This document shows positions 53,144 to 62,036 of a stretch of DNA of 64,000 nt, one piece after another (position 1 is the stretch's first letter; each line of letters starts with the position of its first letter). Made by a program: the position numbers and the translations under genes. The stretch is from Antarcticirhabdus aurantiaca. GTDB lineage: Bacteria; Pseudomonadota; Alphaproteobacteria; Rhizobiales; Rhizobiaceae. Below the pieces are notes generated by a model. The model was not told where the DNA came from, searched no databases, and was given only the letters and a program-made list of their open reading frames with translations. The stretch is taken from assembly GCF_009765365.1 (NCBI RefSeq), contig NZ_VTOM01000006.1, forward strand, positions 228,247 through 292,246, in the 5' to 3' direction.

Positions 53144-56100
53144 GAACCCCTCCCTGCCGCTCACGGCGCTCTTCGACGGCCTCGCCTGACGATGCGGTCC
53201 CAGCGCGGCTGTAAAGCTGGCCAAGGAGCCTCATCGTCTGCCCCTCCACCTTGCGGCTGGAGGGCCGGGACAGGAGGAGCCGAGCACGTCCTGGGTTCAG
53301 GAGCGCATCCGTCACGATGTCGTCGACCTTGGCGAGGCCCGCCTGCCGTGCCTTCGCCATCAGCTCGGGCACGAGGCCGAGGGCGGCGCCGGTAATCGAT
53401 CCGCTGTAGAGCACGCCGCCGGCTGCCGTGGAGCCGCCGAGGACAATACGCTGAAGGACTGACATCCCGGCATCGCGCCCTGCCGCGAGCATGTCCTGAG
53501 CAGTGTTCGACTGACCGGGGATGCGCACCGCCGCGGCCGAGCGGTTGGAGCGCTGGAGGTCGGCCGCGATGTCCTGCATCAGCTTCACCTCGTCATCCGA
53601 GAAGCCGGCCGCTCGCAGGGCTTCCACGTTCCTGCGGACGAATGTTTGGAACTGGTCGCTACGGATCGTCTGGCGCCCGCTCGTGGCCGCTTCCGTATTG
53701 CCGACGAGGCGGGACGTGATGTGATCCGCCACGGCCTTGCGGAGCCCTTGCCGGGCTTCCTTGTCGTCGCCGATCGCCGCCCGGATGCCGCGGATCTGCT
53801 CCACACCGTCCTGACGCGAGAGGATCCCGCCGATCATGTTGGAGACGGTGCCGGGATCCTCGGCGCCGAGGAGGCGGCCGAGCGCGCCGGCCTGCGCTTC
53901 GTCGAGGGCGCGCTTCCGACCGCGAGCGACGTTCGCCATCATCTCGGAGGTGCGGGCGGCGTCTGCGAAGCGAGCGTCGAGTTCGGGCAGGGTGCGCAGG
54001 GCATCGGCATGGGACCGGCGCCAAGTGGCGACCTTAGCGGGGTCGAGGGTGCCGTCCTCGCGCAATGCCGCCTTCCGCAGACGATCAACGGCATACGCCT
54101 CCACGGCCTGCATGGCTTCCGGAGTCTGGACCGCCTGACGGAAGGTGGCGAGGGCTTCCGGGCTTTTGGGACCGGGGAAGAACAAGCGGCCGATCACCGC
54201 CGCTGACGGCATGTCGTAGGAGGCGGTGGTCGACGGCCGGCGCCGCATGGGCGCGAGGGTCCGGTTGTCGAAGGTCTGTGCCCGGTTCCGGGTCGCAGTC
54301 GTCGCGGCGCTCAGGCGCTCTCGGGCGGCTTCGTCGAAGTTGGGGGAAGCGGGTTGGCCGCTCGCCAGTCCCGGATTGCCCGAACTTGATCCAGATCCCC
54401 TTCGCGTTTCGCCTCCTGCTCCGCGTATGCCAGGAACGGTAGCCATTCGTCCGGATGCATAGTTGCCAGGACCCGCTGCACTCCCCGCACTCCTTGCAAC
54501 CGCCTGTCGTCCGCCGACATAGCTCTCCTGCCTGCTCTGGAGCTTCGCGGCGATCGTGTCCTCAAAGGACATACGCCCTACGGCAACCGCCTCGGCCTCT
54601 TGCGCTACCTTGGAAGAGATAGCCTCATCCAGGTCGCGCTCCAAGGCACCCCGCACCTTGGACAAGCGACCATAGGTCTGCGTCTCGCCTTTGGTGCGAC
54701 GCTCCTCGCGCAGTGCATCGCCCAGCATCGAGCGCAGGTCCGTCACCTCCGAGAAGGGCATGGTGTCGTCGAGGTCGGCAACGGCCCGGTAGATGCCGGC
54801 TTCTCGCTCGGAGAGGTCCACGAACCGCGAGGCGTTGGCGATGATGTCGGCGGCCGCTTGGCGCACGTTCACGACCGGAGCGACGAGGAAGCCATCCGGG
54901 TCGACGGCTTCCCACAAGCGGTTCTCCTCGGCCTTCGCCGCCGCCCGTGCCGCTTCGTAGGAGCCCCGCACAGCGTCGCCGGTCGCTTCGGGCACCATGC
55001 CGGGGCCGAGGGCTTCGACGCTCGCCCTGGCGCTTCCCTGCGCCGCGTCGAGGCCGGATTGGGTCGTTCGGTCGATCAGGTCGAGACGCTGGCGGATGGC
55101 GGCCGTCACCGCTTCCGGAGCACCGCCGGGCTGAACACCCTGGAGAGCGTCGAGGCGGGCGGCGTTCTGGTCGGCGGCACGCTGCTGAAATAGCTCGGGT
55201 CGCCGAGTTGCAGCACCACGCTCGGCGGCGAGGATGCCCATGTCTCCCGTCGCCTGTCCCGTCGTCGGCATTGAGCCCGGCACGAGTTCGGCCGAACCCT
55301 CGTCGAGAGCCGCGCGGAGGGCCGCGGGATCGGTGGCGCCAGCTCGAAGCCGATCGGCGGCGAGACGTTCGCGACCGGCTTGTGTGAGAGGTGCTAGCGC
55401 CCTGCCGCCTGCCTGCGCGCTTCCACGAATAGCCCCCGGCACGCCTGCCGCCGTCGCAGCGGTGCCGCCCGCCAGAAGGCCGCCAGCAAGAGCCGCCACC
55501 GGCTTGAGCTGATCCGGAGCGGCATCCGCCGCAGCGCTCGCCCCTGCACTCGCAGCACCGCTTACAGCAGCTTCGCCAGCAACGACGCCGGCCGAAGAAG
55601 AACGCCCGAGGAGGGCTGCGCCAGTTTGCGCCATAGGAGCGGACAGGGCGCCAGCGCGAGACAGGGCACCAACTACGCCCGCGCCAGCTACCGAGCCGCC
55701 CACGCCCACACCAGCGGCACGAGCATAGCGCTCCTCGGCGGTGCGAGCCCTGGTGTTGGCTGGATCTAGCGCAGGGTGCAGGCTGCCTGCCGCCGCCGCG
55801 ATAGAGCGCGATCCGCCTACCGGGTTGTCGATCGTCGGCAGCTCGGCGCCCGTAACGTAGTTTACCCCGCGGATGCCGGCGTTCATGGCGCCGGCCATTA
55901 CATCCACCGGCAGCCCAGCCAGGCCATACATGCCTTCGTTGACGCCGGCCGTGCTGTTCATGGCGGTGCCGCCGTACTCACCCGGAGGCGGGCCGCTATT
56001 CTCGCCGAAGAACTGCCGGCTCCGGCGAGAAGCCGAAGCCAGAGCGTCCTTCATGGCGGGGCTTTCCTCACCTCCGGCCGGCGCGAGGCCGAGCGAGCGC

Positions 56101-56198
56101 CCGATCTCCTCCACAGCGGCGTTCTGCTGCTCCGGCGACATCGACAGGAACTCATCGCCGACAGTGACGCTGCGGCCTTCGATGGTCAGGGTCGGCAT
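53133..56198 (-). CDS. Large Ala/Gly-rich phage structural or internal protein
   Basis: 1021 residues. It has an N-terminal motif DEFLSMSPEQQNAAVEEIGR (a short domain often seen at the start of phage internal virion proteins), a long Ala/Gly-rich hydrophobic section (about 160-280: AGVGVGGSVAGAGVVGALSR) and a helical C-terminal half with many Arg/Glu heptads. I recognise no enzymatic motif. Such proteins are packaged or injected with DNA in podoviruses; that is only an analogy. Overlaps DUF5681 by 11 bases. Confidence 0.6.
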   Translation of the reverse strand: MPTLTIEGRSVTVGDEFLSMSPEQQNAAVEEIGRSLGLAPAGGEESPAMKDALASASRRSRQFFGENSGPPPGEYGGTAMNSTAGVNEGMYGLAGLPVDVMAGAMNAGIRGVNYVTGAELPTIDNPVGGSRSIAAAAGSLHPALDPANTRARTAEERYARAAGVGVGGSVAGAGVVGALSRAGALSAPMAQTGAALLGRSSSAGVVAGEAAVSGAASAGASAAADAAPDQLKPVAALAGGLLAGGTAATAAGVPGAIRGSAQAGGRALAPLTQAGRERLAADRLRAGATDPAALRAALDEGSAELVPGSMPTTGQATGDMGILAAERGAATRRPELFQQRAADQNAARLDALQGVQPGGAPEAVTAAIRQRLDLIDRTTQSGLDAAQGSARASVEALGPGMVPEATGDAVRGSYEAARAAAKAEENRLWEAVDPDGFLVAPVVNVRQAAADIIANASRFVDLSEREAGIYRAVADLDDTMPFSEVTDLRSMLGDALREERRTKGETQTYGRLSKVRGALERDLDEAISSKVAQEAEAVAVGRMSFEDTIAAKLQSRQESYVGGRQAVARSAGSAAGPGNYASGRMATVPGIRGAGGETRRGSGSSSGNPGLASGQPASPNFDEAARERLSAATTATRNRAQTFDNRTLAPMRRRPSTTASYDMPSAAVIGRLFFPGPKSPEALATFRQAVQTPEAMQAVEAYAVDRLRKAALREDGTLDPAKVATWRRSHADALRTLPELDARFADAARTSEMMANVARGRKRALDEAQAGALGRLLGAEDPGTVSNMIGGILSRQDGVEQIRGIRAAIGDDKEARQGLRKAVADHITSRLVGNTEAATSGRQTIRSDQFQTFVRRNVEALRAAGFSDDEVKLMQDIAADLQRSNRSAAAVRIPGQSNTAQDMLAAGRDAGMSVLQRIVLGGSTAAGGVLYSGSITGAALGLVPELMAKARQAGLAKVDDIVTDALLNPGRARLLLSRPSSRKVEGQTMRLLGQLYSRAGTASSGEAVEERRERQGGVHAR

Positions 56199-57334
56199 CA
56201 GTTCACACTCCAGGAGAGGCCCGAGGATGTGCGGCCGGTGGAGCCGCCCGAGGTGGAGCTGCCACCGCCGGAGGCGCGGCTTCCGAGAGTGCCCCGGCGG
56301 GCACTGATGGCACCTTCTCGGGTCGCCTCAAGGTCGCGTTCCAGGCGGTCCAGCTTGTCGAGGATCGTTTCGCGGCTGTCGTTCGGTTGGATCTGGTAGC
56401 GGGCCGCTTGGTTCTGCGCCTCCGACACCGACATGCCCGCGCCCGTCAGGTTGCGAACGAGCGCGTCGCGCCCCGTCTCGACCGCTCGCCAGATCTCGGC
56501 CCCGGGACCAACGCCCAAGGCCAAGCCCGCCCGGTTGCCCAAGCCGCCCGCGGTGTCGCCGTCGAAGATGCCGCCTTCGACCCGCTCGCGGATGCCGGGG
56601 TTGTTCGGGTCCTGCCGGCGGTAGTCGTCGAGGTAGGCGTCGCCCATGCCGATGCGGGCGCCCATCTCCGCGGGAAGCTGTTCACCGCCTGCGCCGCCGC
56701 TGCCACCGGCCGCCTTGATGCCGCCGACGCGGACGGGCTGCATCGTCTGCGGGTCGAGATATCCCTTGAACTCGCGGCCGGTCTCCTCGTCGTAGAAGGT
56801 TTCGAGGTTCGGAGCGCGCCTCCCGAGCCCACCGCTGCCGCTGGAGGAGCCGAGGAAGTCCATGAAGGTGCCGTTGTAGCCCTGGGACTTTGCGAGGTTG
56901 TATTCCCGCATGCTGGAGGTCGGATCGCCGCCATAGCCAAGCTTGGCCTTGCGAGCCTCCTCGTCTCGCTGAAACCCTTCCGTGAAGGCCTGCGACATGG
57001 GCAGGCCGGCGGTGACAGCCTCCGCGAGATCCGGATGGCGAGCCCGCAGCCAGTCGACAGTGGCGTTGCGCTCCCGCTCCGCCTGCTTCTCCTTCTTGCG
57101 ATACGTCGCCGCCGTGAGACCCGCCTGGGCCACTCCGTCGAACATGCCCCGCTGAGCGCTGGGCGTGCCGTGGTTCGACAGGAGCGCCAAGCCCATCTGC
57201 GTCATGGGGTTCGTCAGCCAGTCGCTCATCTGATCGTCGAACGAAGGCCGCGGAGCGGGCGACGGCGCGCCGTTCCCCATGCTGCTGACGGCGGGCGGCT
57301 GGGGTGCGCCGAACAGGCTGTCGAGAAGACCCAT
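56198..57334 (-). CDS. Hypothetical phage protein, Gly/Ser-rich
   Basis: 378 residues. N-terminus MGLLDSLFGAPQPPAVSS is common in phage virion-associated proteins; the middle holds SFDDQMSDWLTNPMTQMGLA and the C-terminus is Gly/Ser-rich (GGGSSTSGGSTGRTSSG). No enzyme motif. Its stop overlaps the next gene's ATG by one base (56198), so the two are coupled. Confidence 0.55.
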   Translation of the reverse strand: MGLLDSLFGAPQPPAVSSMGNGAPSPAPRPSFDDQMSDWLTNPMTQMGLALLSNHGTPSAQRGMFDGVAQAGLTAATYRKKEKQAERERNATVDWLRARHPDLAEAVTAGLPMSQAFTEGFQRDEEARKAKLGYGGDPTSSMREYNLAKSQGYNGTFMDFLGSSSGSGGLGRRAPNLETFYDEETGREFKGYLDPQTMQPVRVGGIKAAGGSGGAGGEQLPAEMGARIGMGDAYLDDYRRQDPNNPGIRERVEGGIFDGDTAGGLGNRAGLALGVGPGAEIWRAVETGRDALVRNLTGAGMSVSEAQNQAARYQIQPNDSRETILDKLDRLERDLEATREGAISARRGTLGSRASGGGSSTSGGSTGRTSSGLSWSVN

Positions 57335-57348
57335 CGTGATTTCCTTTC

Positions 57349-60228
57349 CTACCAGAGGCCACCACGACCAGCGCCGGCTTTGCCGATGCTGTCGGATGCT
57401 GACTTCGACATCGCCGGGCCGCTGTCGCCGCGCCCACCACGACGATCACGATCCTTGAGGTGCTGCGCCTGTGAGGGCGCGCGCGGGGTGCTCGGAAGAC
57501 CAAGGCCGGTGAAGCCGCCCTGTCCGTAGCGCGCCGGGTCGTTGAGGACGGATTGCGGGATCGCTCGTCCGGTGAGGAGACCGGTCGTCACGCCGTTGCC
57601 CATGGTAGGAGCGCCGAACAAACCCTGTTGCTGAAGGCTCGGGCCGAACATGCCGCCGAGAAGCCCGCCGCCGACCAGACCAACAGGGCCACCGACGAGG
57701 CCGCCGATCAGCGCGCCGCGGGCAACGTTGCCGACCACCGGATTGCGCTGGCGACGTTCCCGGGGCGCTGCGTCGACCCGGCCAACGAGGCGAGCGTCGG
57801 CGGGCAGGCCGGGCACGGTCGACTGGCCGTAGGGATCGGCAACGACGGGGCCGCTGGTGACGGGGCCGAAGCCGCTCCACCCCGTGTCCTGCGCAAGCGC
57901 GGCAGTGCGCGACATGCGAGCGGTCGGATCATAGCCCTGCGCTGCCATTGTGCTGCGGCGGTCGACCTCGCGGCCCATTACACCGCCGAGGACGGCGCCG
58001 GCCGGGCCGAGCGTCACGCCCCCGAGAAGGCCGCCCACCACCTGCTCGCCGGACGGAAGGGCGTTGCCGATCCTCGACGCGGCTCGCTCCATCATGCCGG
58101 GCTGGCGAGGTGCCGCAGGAACGGCAGGAGCGCCGAGACCCGTGCGGGCACCGACAGGGGCGCCGATCGGAGCCACGCCTACACCTGTCGAGACCGCCGG
58201 CCGAGCGGTCGGTGTCGGCATCGAGCGAGGCGTCGGGGCCATGCCGGGTGCGGGACCCACCGTGCGAGGCGCAGGCAGGGACGGGAGCGAGGCGGCCGGC
58301 GTAGGTGCCGGAAGGTTCGGGCCGTAGACCCGCGGAGCGCCACTGGCGAGGCCGAAACGGGCCGTGCGCTCGGACGGCGGTATTCCCCGCATCTGCTGCT
58401 CGCCGGCCAGCCCGACAGGAGCTTGAGGCTGTGGCTTCGGCGCCGGGCTTGAGGGTGTCGGGAAGCCCGGCAGGTTCCGCGTCGGCAGCGCCGGGGCGGC
58501 GCCCGGCAGAGTGCGCGAGGTGAGATCCGGCACCGGGGCGGCGGCGAGCTGCGGGGCGCCTCTGGCCGCAGGCGCGGGCACCGCCGCAGGCCGAGCCGCG
58601 GCACGTACCTGGCCATTGGCGGGAAGTGTTGCGGCGGCGGCGGGACCGAGGCCGGTAACGGCGCTGAGGAGGCCGCCGGCCGCGTTGACGGCGTTGTTGG
58701 CGAAGCTGGACAGAAGGCCGCCCTGACGCGGGGCCGCAGCCGGTGGAGAAGCGGCAGCGGTTCGCGTCAGGGCGGGCATGGCAGGCGCCTCAAGGCGAGC
58801 CTGCACATCTGCGGGAAGGCTGGCGGCCTTCGGCATCGGGCCTTGGCGGGGCGCGATGGGACTGCCGGAGAACATGGCGTTCAGGGTCGGCCGAGCCCAT
58901 GCCGGTGCTCGATCGACTGACATCCCCGTGTAGCTACCACCAGCGCCCCAGACAGCGGGGCTCTTGCGGCTGTCGAGGTGGATGGAGTTGCCGCCGCTGT
59001 AGAGACCGACACCGCGAGCGCCAGCACCGACTGCGGCTTCCAGCATCGCGGCCTTCTGATCGTCCGACCAGCCGCGCACGTCGATGTCGAGCGCGTTGCC
59101 GTGAAGGTGCTGGCTCTGCCTGGCGCCGCCGGCCGCCCGGTTCTGGGCCTTGGTCCGGTGGCCCGAGTTTACGACCGCATCGCCGAAGCCGGCGGCCGAG
59201 AGCGCATCCATGACGCCGCCAATGCCGCCAGTGAGCCTGCTTCGGTCATAGCTCGATACTGTTGCCCCACGCGGCGCGGGGACACCGGCAAGGCCCGGCA
59301 ATCGCTCGCCAGCCGGTACGGCGTTCACCGCGTTGACCGACCCCATGCGGGTGCGACCTTCGGCACGGCCATAAGCGAGCGCGCCGGCTGGCGTAGTGGC
59401 AGGCGCAGGCACAGTCCCGGCGTTCATCCGATCCGCGACGGTGCTGGGCAGGCTGGCGAGGGTGGGCGCGGGGAGACCGGAGCGGCCCGCGACGGTGCTC
59501 CGCGGCGTCGGTGTCGGGATCGCGCTGGTGGCCTGGCCATCGAGGCGGGCACGCTCATAGGCGGCGGCACCAGCTCGGCCGGCGACGAGGTTGCCGTTCA
59601 GGGCAGGACCGCGCGGCGCAGGGGTCGGGACCGGCACGCCGGCCGGCGTCGACATGCCCGCGAAGGTGTTCGGATCCTGATAGCCGAAACCATCTGCGAG
59701 ACGGCGATCAGCGCGAACTGCGGGCGCGCCGACTACGGGCACTGAGGCGAGCATGGCGGGGGTGCGGGCAATCGGCGCGACGGGGTTGCGGGCGGCAGCC
59801 TGGACGGTACGCCGGGCATCCACGGGGTCGCTGTAGAAGGTATGCACGCCGATCGACGCGACCTTCTTCCCGTCTGCGGCGAGCTTCTTCCCCCACGACG
59901 GGCTTACCGACTTCGTGTGGTAGTGGGTCGCGCCCTGCGTCGGGTCGGGCACCCTTCCGGAGAGAACGTCGGAGGCGACGCGAACCGCCTCCTGCCAATC
60001 CTTGTCGTTCCGCTTGGCCGCCTTCTCGATCTTCGCGCGGTTCGGGTCGCGAGGGCTAAGGGCGGTGTACTGGTCCGAGCCGTAGACGACGCTCCCGACA
60101 TCCAAGCCTGCCGCGCGGGCGCGGTTGACGACCGTATGAGCTACGGCCACCCGTCCCTTCCGGGCTTCTCCTCGTGCCTCGCCGTAGACGGCAGCGGCGA
60201 GGTCGAAAACGTCGTCAGCCGTCGCCAT
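57349..60228 (-). CDS. Phage-type lysin with SleB-like and M15-like peptidoglycan hydrolase domains
   Basis: 959 residues. Residues 1-135 are a SleB-type cell wall hydrolase (AAAVYGEARGEARKGRVAVA with the likely catalytic Glu, ATHYHTKSVSPSWGKKL, IGVHTFYSDP). Residues about 325-420 carry a VanY/M15-like D-Ala-D-Ala peptidase: VVNSGHRTKAQNRAAGG, SQHLHGNALDIDVRG (His...Asp) and SIHLDSRKSPAVWG (His). The rest is Pro/Ala/Gly-rich, with hydrophobic glycine zippers near the C-terminus (GALIGGLVGGPVGLVGGGLL) that could sit in membranes. I read it as a virion protein that opens the cell wall during DNA entry. Confidence 0.75.
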   Translation of the reverse strand: MATADDVFDLAAAVYGEARGEARKGRVAVAHTVVNRARAAGLDVGSVVYGSDQYTALSPRDPNRAKIEKAAKRNDKDWQEAVRVASDVLSGRVPDPTQGATHYHTKSVSPSWGKKLAADGKKVASIGVHTFYSDPVDARRTVQAAARNPVAPIARTPAMLASVPVVGAPAVRADRRLADGFGYQDPNTFAGMSTPAGVPVPTPAPRGPALNGNLVAGRAGAAAYERARLDGQATSAIPTPTPRSTVAGRSGLPAPTLASLPSTVADRMNAGTVPAPATTPAGALAYGRAEGRTRMGSVNAVNAVPAGERLPGLAGVPAPRGATVSSYDRSRLTGGIGGVMDALSAAGFGDAVVNSGHRTKAQNRAAGGARQSQHLHGNALDIDVRGWSDDQKAAMLEAAVGAGARGVGLYSGGNSIHLDSRKSPAVWGAGGSYTGMSVDRAPAWARPTLNAMFSGSPIAPRQGPMPKAASLPADVQARLEAPAMPALTRTAAASPPAAAPRQGGLLSSFANNAVNAAGGLLSAVTGLGPAAAATLPANGQVRAAARPAAVPAPAARGAPQLAAAPVPDLTSRTLPGAAPALPTRNLPGFPTPSSPAPKPQPQAPVGLAGEQQMRGIPPSERTARFGLASGAPRVYGPNLPAPTPAASLPSLPAPRTVGPAPGMAPTPRSMPTPTARPAVSTGVGVAPIGAPVGARTGLGAPAVPAAPRQPGMMERAASRIGNALPSGEQVVGGLLGGVTLGPAGAVLGGVMGREVDRRSTMAAQGYDPTARMSRTAALAQDTGWSGFGPVTSGPVVADPYGQSTVPGLPADARLVGRVDAAPRERRQRNPVVGNVARGALIGGLVGGPVGLVGGGLLGGMFGPSLQQQGLFGAPTMGNGVTTGLLTGRAIPQSVLNDPARYGQGGFTGLGLPSTPRAPSQAQHLKDRDRRGGRGDSGPAMSKSASDSIGKAGAGRGGLW

Positions 60229-60574
60229 CAGGGATCCCCATGTGTTCGAGGACGTTGTCGGCGACGCGCTCGGCCAGATGCGTCAACATCCGGGCTTCGC
60301 CGAAGCGGGCACCCGCATGGAACAGGGCGCGGATGGCCGTGGGGAAGGCGTCAGGATCGGAGGTCGAGCGGGCGCTCGCCACGTCCAACGCAGCCTGCAA
60401 AGCTGCGGTGTAGCTCTCGTGGCCGACCCTCTCCGCGTCCTTGTAGCAGAGCGGCAAGGCGACCTCGTGCGCGAAGGCCCGGCCGCTGCTCAGAAGGGCT
60501 TCAGTGGCGGCCTCCAGCCGCTCGTTCTTCGCCGGGGCGCCGAAGCCCTCGTTCGCCTCGTCGAGGACCGGCAT
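60215..60574 (-). CDS. Hypothetical phage-block protein
   Basis: 119 residues, all helical (LEAATEALLSSGRAFAHEVA, FPTAIRALFHAGARFGEARM). No family recognised. Overlaps the lysin gene by 14 bases; its ATG shares a base with the previous gene's stop (60574). Confidence 0.5.
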   Translation of the reverse strand: MPVLDEANEGFGAPAKNERLEAATEALLSSGRAFAHEVALPLCYKDAERVGHESYTAALQAALDVASARSTSDPDAFPTAIRALFHAGARFGEARMLTHLAERVADNVLEHMGIPDGDG

Positions 60575-60798
60575 CAGGCAGCCCTCGCACCGCCGGCCGA
60601 GCCAATGCCGACCATGTCGAGGTCGCCGCGGTGGAAGATGCCGGGGAACTCGGCGCCCGAGCGCTTCAGCTTCTCGGCGGCAGCGGTGATGACGAACTCG
60701 TTGGGGGTGATGCCGGCGCGGTTGGCCTGGTCGAAGAGCGCGTCGCGGAACTCACGCGTGACGCGGGCGCCGTTCAGGAAGAGCTGAGTTGAAGCCAT
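60574..60798 (-). CDS. Ribbon-helix-helix-like small protein
   Basis: 74 residues: RVTREFRDALFDQANRAGIT then PNEFVITAAAEKLKRSG, which matches an Arc/MetJ-type RHH pattern. It may act as a DNA-binding regulator of the block. ATG at 60798; first gene of the minus-strand run. Confidence 0.5.
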   Translation of the reverse strand: MASTQLFLNGARVTREFRDALFDQANRAGITPNEFVITAAAEKLKRSGAEFPGIFHRGDLDMVGIGSAGGARAA

Positions 60799-60966
60799 GG
60801 ATGCCTCCGTTGATGGAGGCACTGGAGCACGCGCGCGAGAGGATGGGGATTAGGCACGGTTGGGCATGTTTGCGCAGGTGCATGTCTTGCGAGCTAACAG
60901 CCCAAAGCATCAATGGCTAGGCAGCGACGCTCCAAAGCAAACGTGCTTGCATGCGTGCTCAAGTCA

Positions 60967-61512
60967 TCAGTTCGAGTAAGCGATCGCCGCTGTAAACCGC
61001 GGGCGATTAGCGGCCACGTTGGCGAACTGTCCCGCTGTGAGGCCAAAGAACCCGACGACGGGTGTGTACGCGGTGGTCGTTTCCACAATCACCAGCGAGT
61101 CACCCTCCGCTATGCTCGGTAGCCGCCCGCTTAGCGCGTTCACGTCCGTCAAAGGACCCAAGGGGCTGATCGGATACGACCATGCCACCTCCGTCTTCCC
61201 AGCTTTCATCTTCAGGCTGCTGACGCGAAAGGTCACGTCAGAAGCTCGTGCCGGCAGCATCTTTAGGAACATGGCGTAGTTGGTGTCGAGGAACGCCTTG
61301 TTGACCGTGCTTCTGCGCGAAACGATGTCGGCCACCGTAAAGGTCGCCGCCTCAGCTCGGTTAGACTCCTGGTGGAGGAGGAACAGCATGAGCGATCCGA
61401 ACAAGATCGCCGCAAGAACGGGAACGATCAGCGCGAACTCGATGGCAGCGACGCCCTGCTTGGACTGGCAGAACCGTCGGACGAGGGCGTAGACGGGCTG
61501 CATGGGGGTCAT
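60967..61512 (-). CDS. TadE/TadG-like pilus assembly protein
   Basis: 181 residues. The TadE signature, a short N-terminal cytoplasmic part then GVAAIEFALIVPVLAAILFG, is clear. After the helix comes a periplasmic domain of the TadE/TadF kind. These pseudopilin-like proteins support Flp/Tad pili. Its ATG overlaps the upstream gene by 4 bases. Confidence 0.85.
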   Translation of the reverse strand: MTPMQPVYALVRRFCQSKQGVAAIEFALIVPVLAAILFGSLMLFLLHQESNRAEAATFTVADIVSRRSTVNKAFLDTNYAMFLKMLPARASDVTFRVSSLKMKAGKTEVAWSYPISPLGPLTDVNALSGRLPSIAEGDSLVIVETTTAYTPVVGFFGLTAGQFANVAANRPRFTAAIAYSN

Positions 61513-62033
61513 ACGGGCTCGTTCATGAAGGCGGCAGTCGACACAAGGCTGTAGCCGCCCTTCGAGTCCTTAGGTAACGAAAGAGCAAAGCCGATGCCCG
61601 GTGTCAAAGGATCTGCGACGGTGCAGACGCGCACATACATGATGCTAGCGCGGCCGCCCTCTTTGTAGGCCACCACGGGCTGTACCTGTGCGCCTCGATC
61701 AACGCAGCTGACGCTCGACGTCGGGAAATCAGCAGCGGAGGTCACCTCCGTCATCTCAACAGTGACGGCGTTGATGCAGTCTGGAATGATCATTGCCTCA
61801 TCGCAGATCGCCTGCTTGAACTCGGTCTGCGTCTTCGGGGCTTGTGGATCGGCGACGCGCACGAGGCGCACCACCTGAGAAACCGCTCGGTCAAGAAGCG
61901 TGGATCTGGTCATGAGCCAGCCCGCTTCGAACGTCGAGAAAGCGACGCTGAAAAAAAGCGGCGCAAGAAGCGCAAACTCCAATGCGCTCGCGCCCGATCG
62001 GTCCGCCCAAATGCCTTGCAGGCCGTTCCGCAC
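61509..62033 (-). CDS. TadE-like pilus assembly protein
   Basis: 174 residues with RSGASALEFALLAPLFFSVA, the TadE/TadG processing region with the conserved Glu, and a Cys-containing periplasmic domain (CDEAMIIPDC, SCVDRGA). A partner of the two flanking Tad-type genes. Three bases separate it from the TadG-like gene. Confidence 0.85.
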   Translation of the reverse strand: MRNGLQGIWADRSGASALEFALLAPLFFSVAFSTFEAGWLMTRSTLLDRAVSQVVRLVRVADPQAPKTQTEFKQAICDEAMIIPDCINAVTVEMTEVTSAADFPTSSVSCVDRGAQVQPVVAYKEGGRASIMYVRVCTVADPLTPGIGFALSLPKDSKGGYSLVSTAAFMNEPV

Positions 62034-62036
62034 GGT

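Larger units (their letters stand above)
51774..60798 (-). mobile_element. Phage-derived gene block (incomplete prophage)
   Basis: Nine genes on the minus strand, with overlaps or gaps under 40 bases. They include an HGGxSTG-type protein, DUF5681 and a virion-associated-type lysin. No integrase, large terminase, portal, capsid or tail genes are recognised, so it is a fragment or a degenerate element. Edges are inferred from gene content, not from att sites. Confidence 0.5.
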
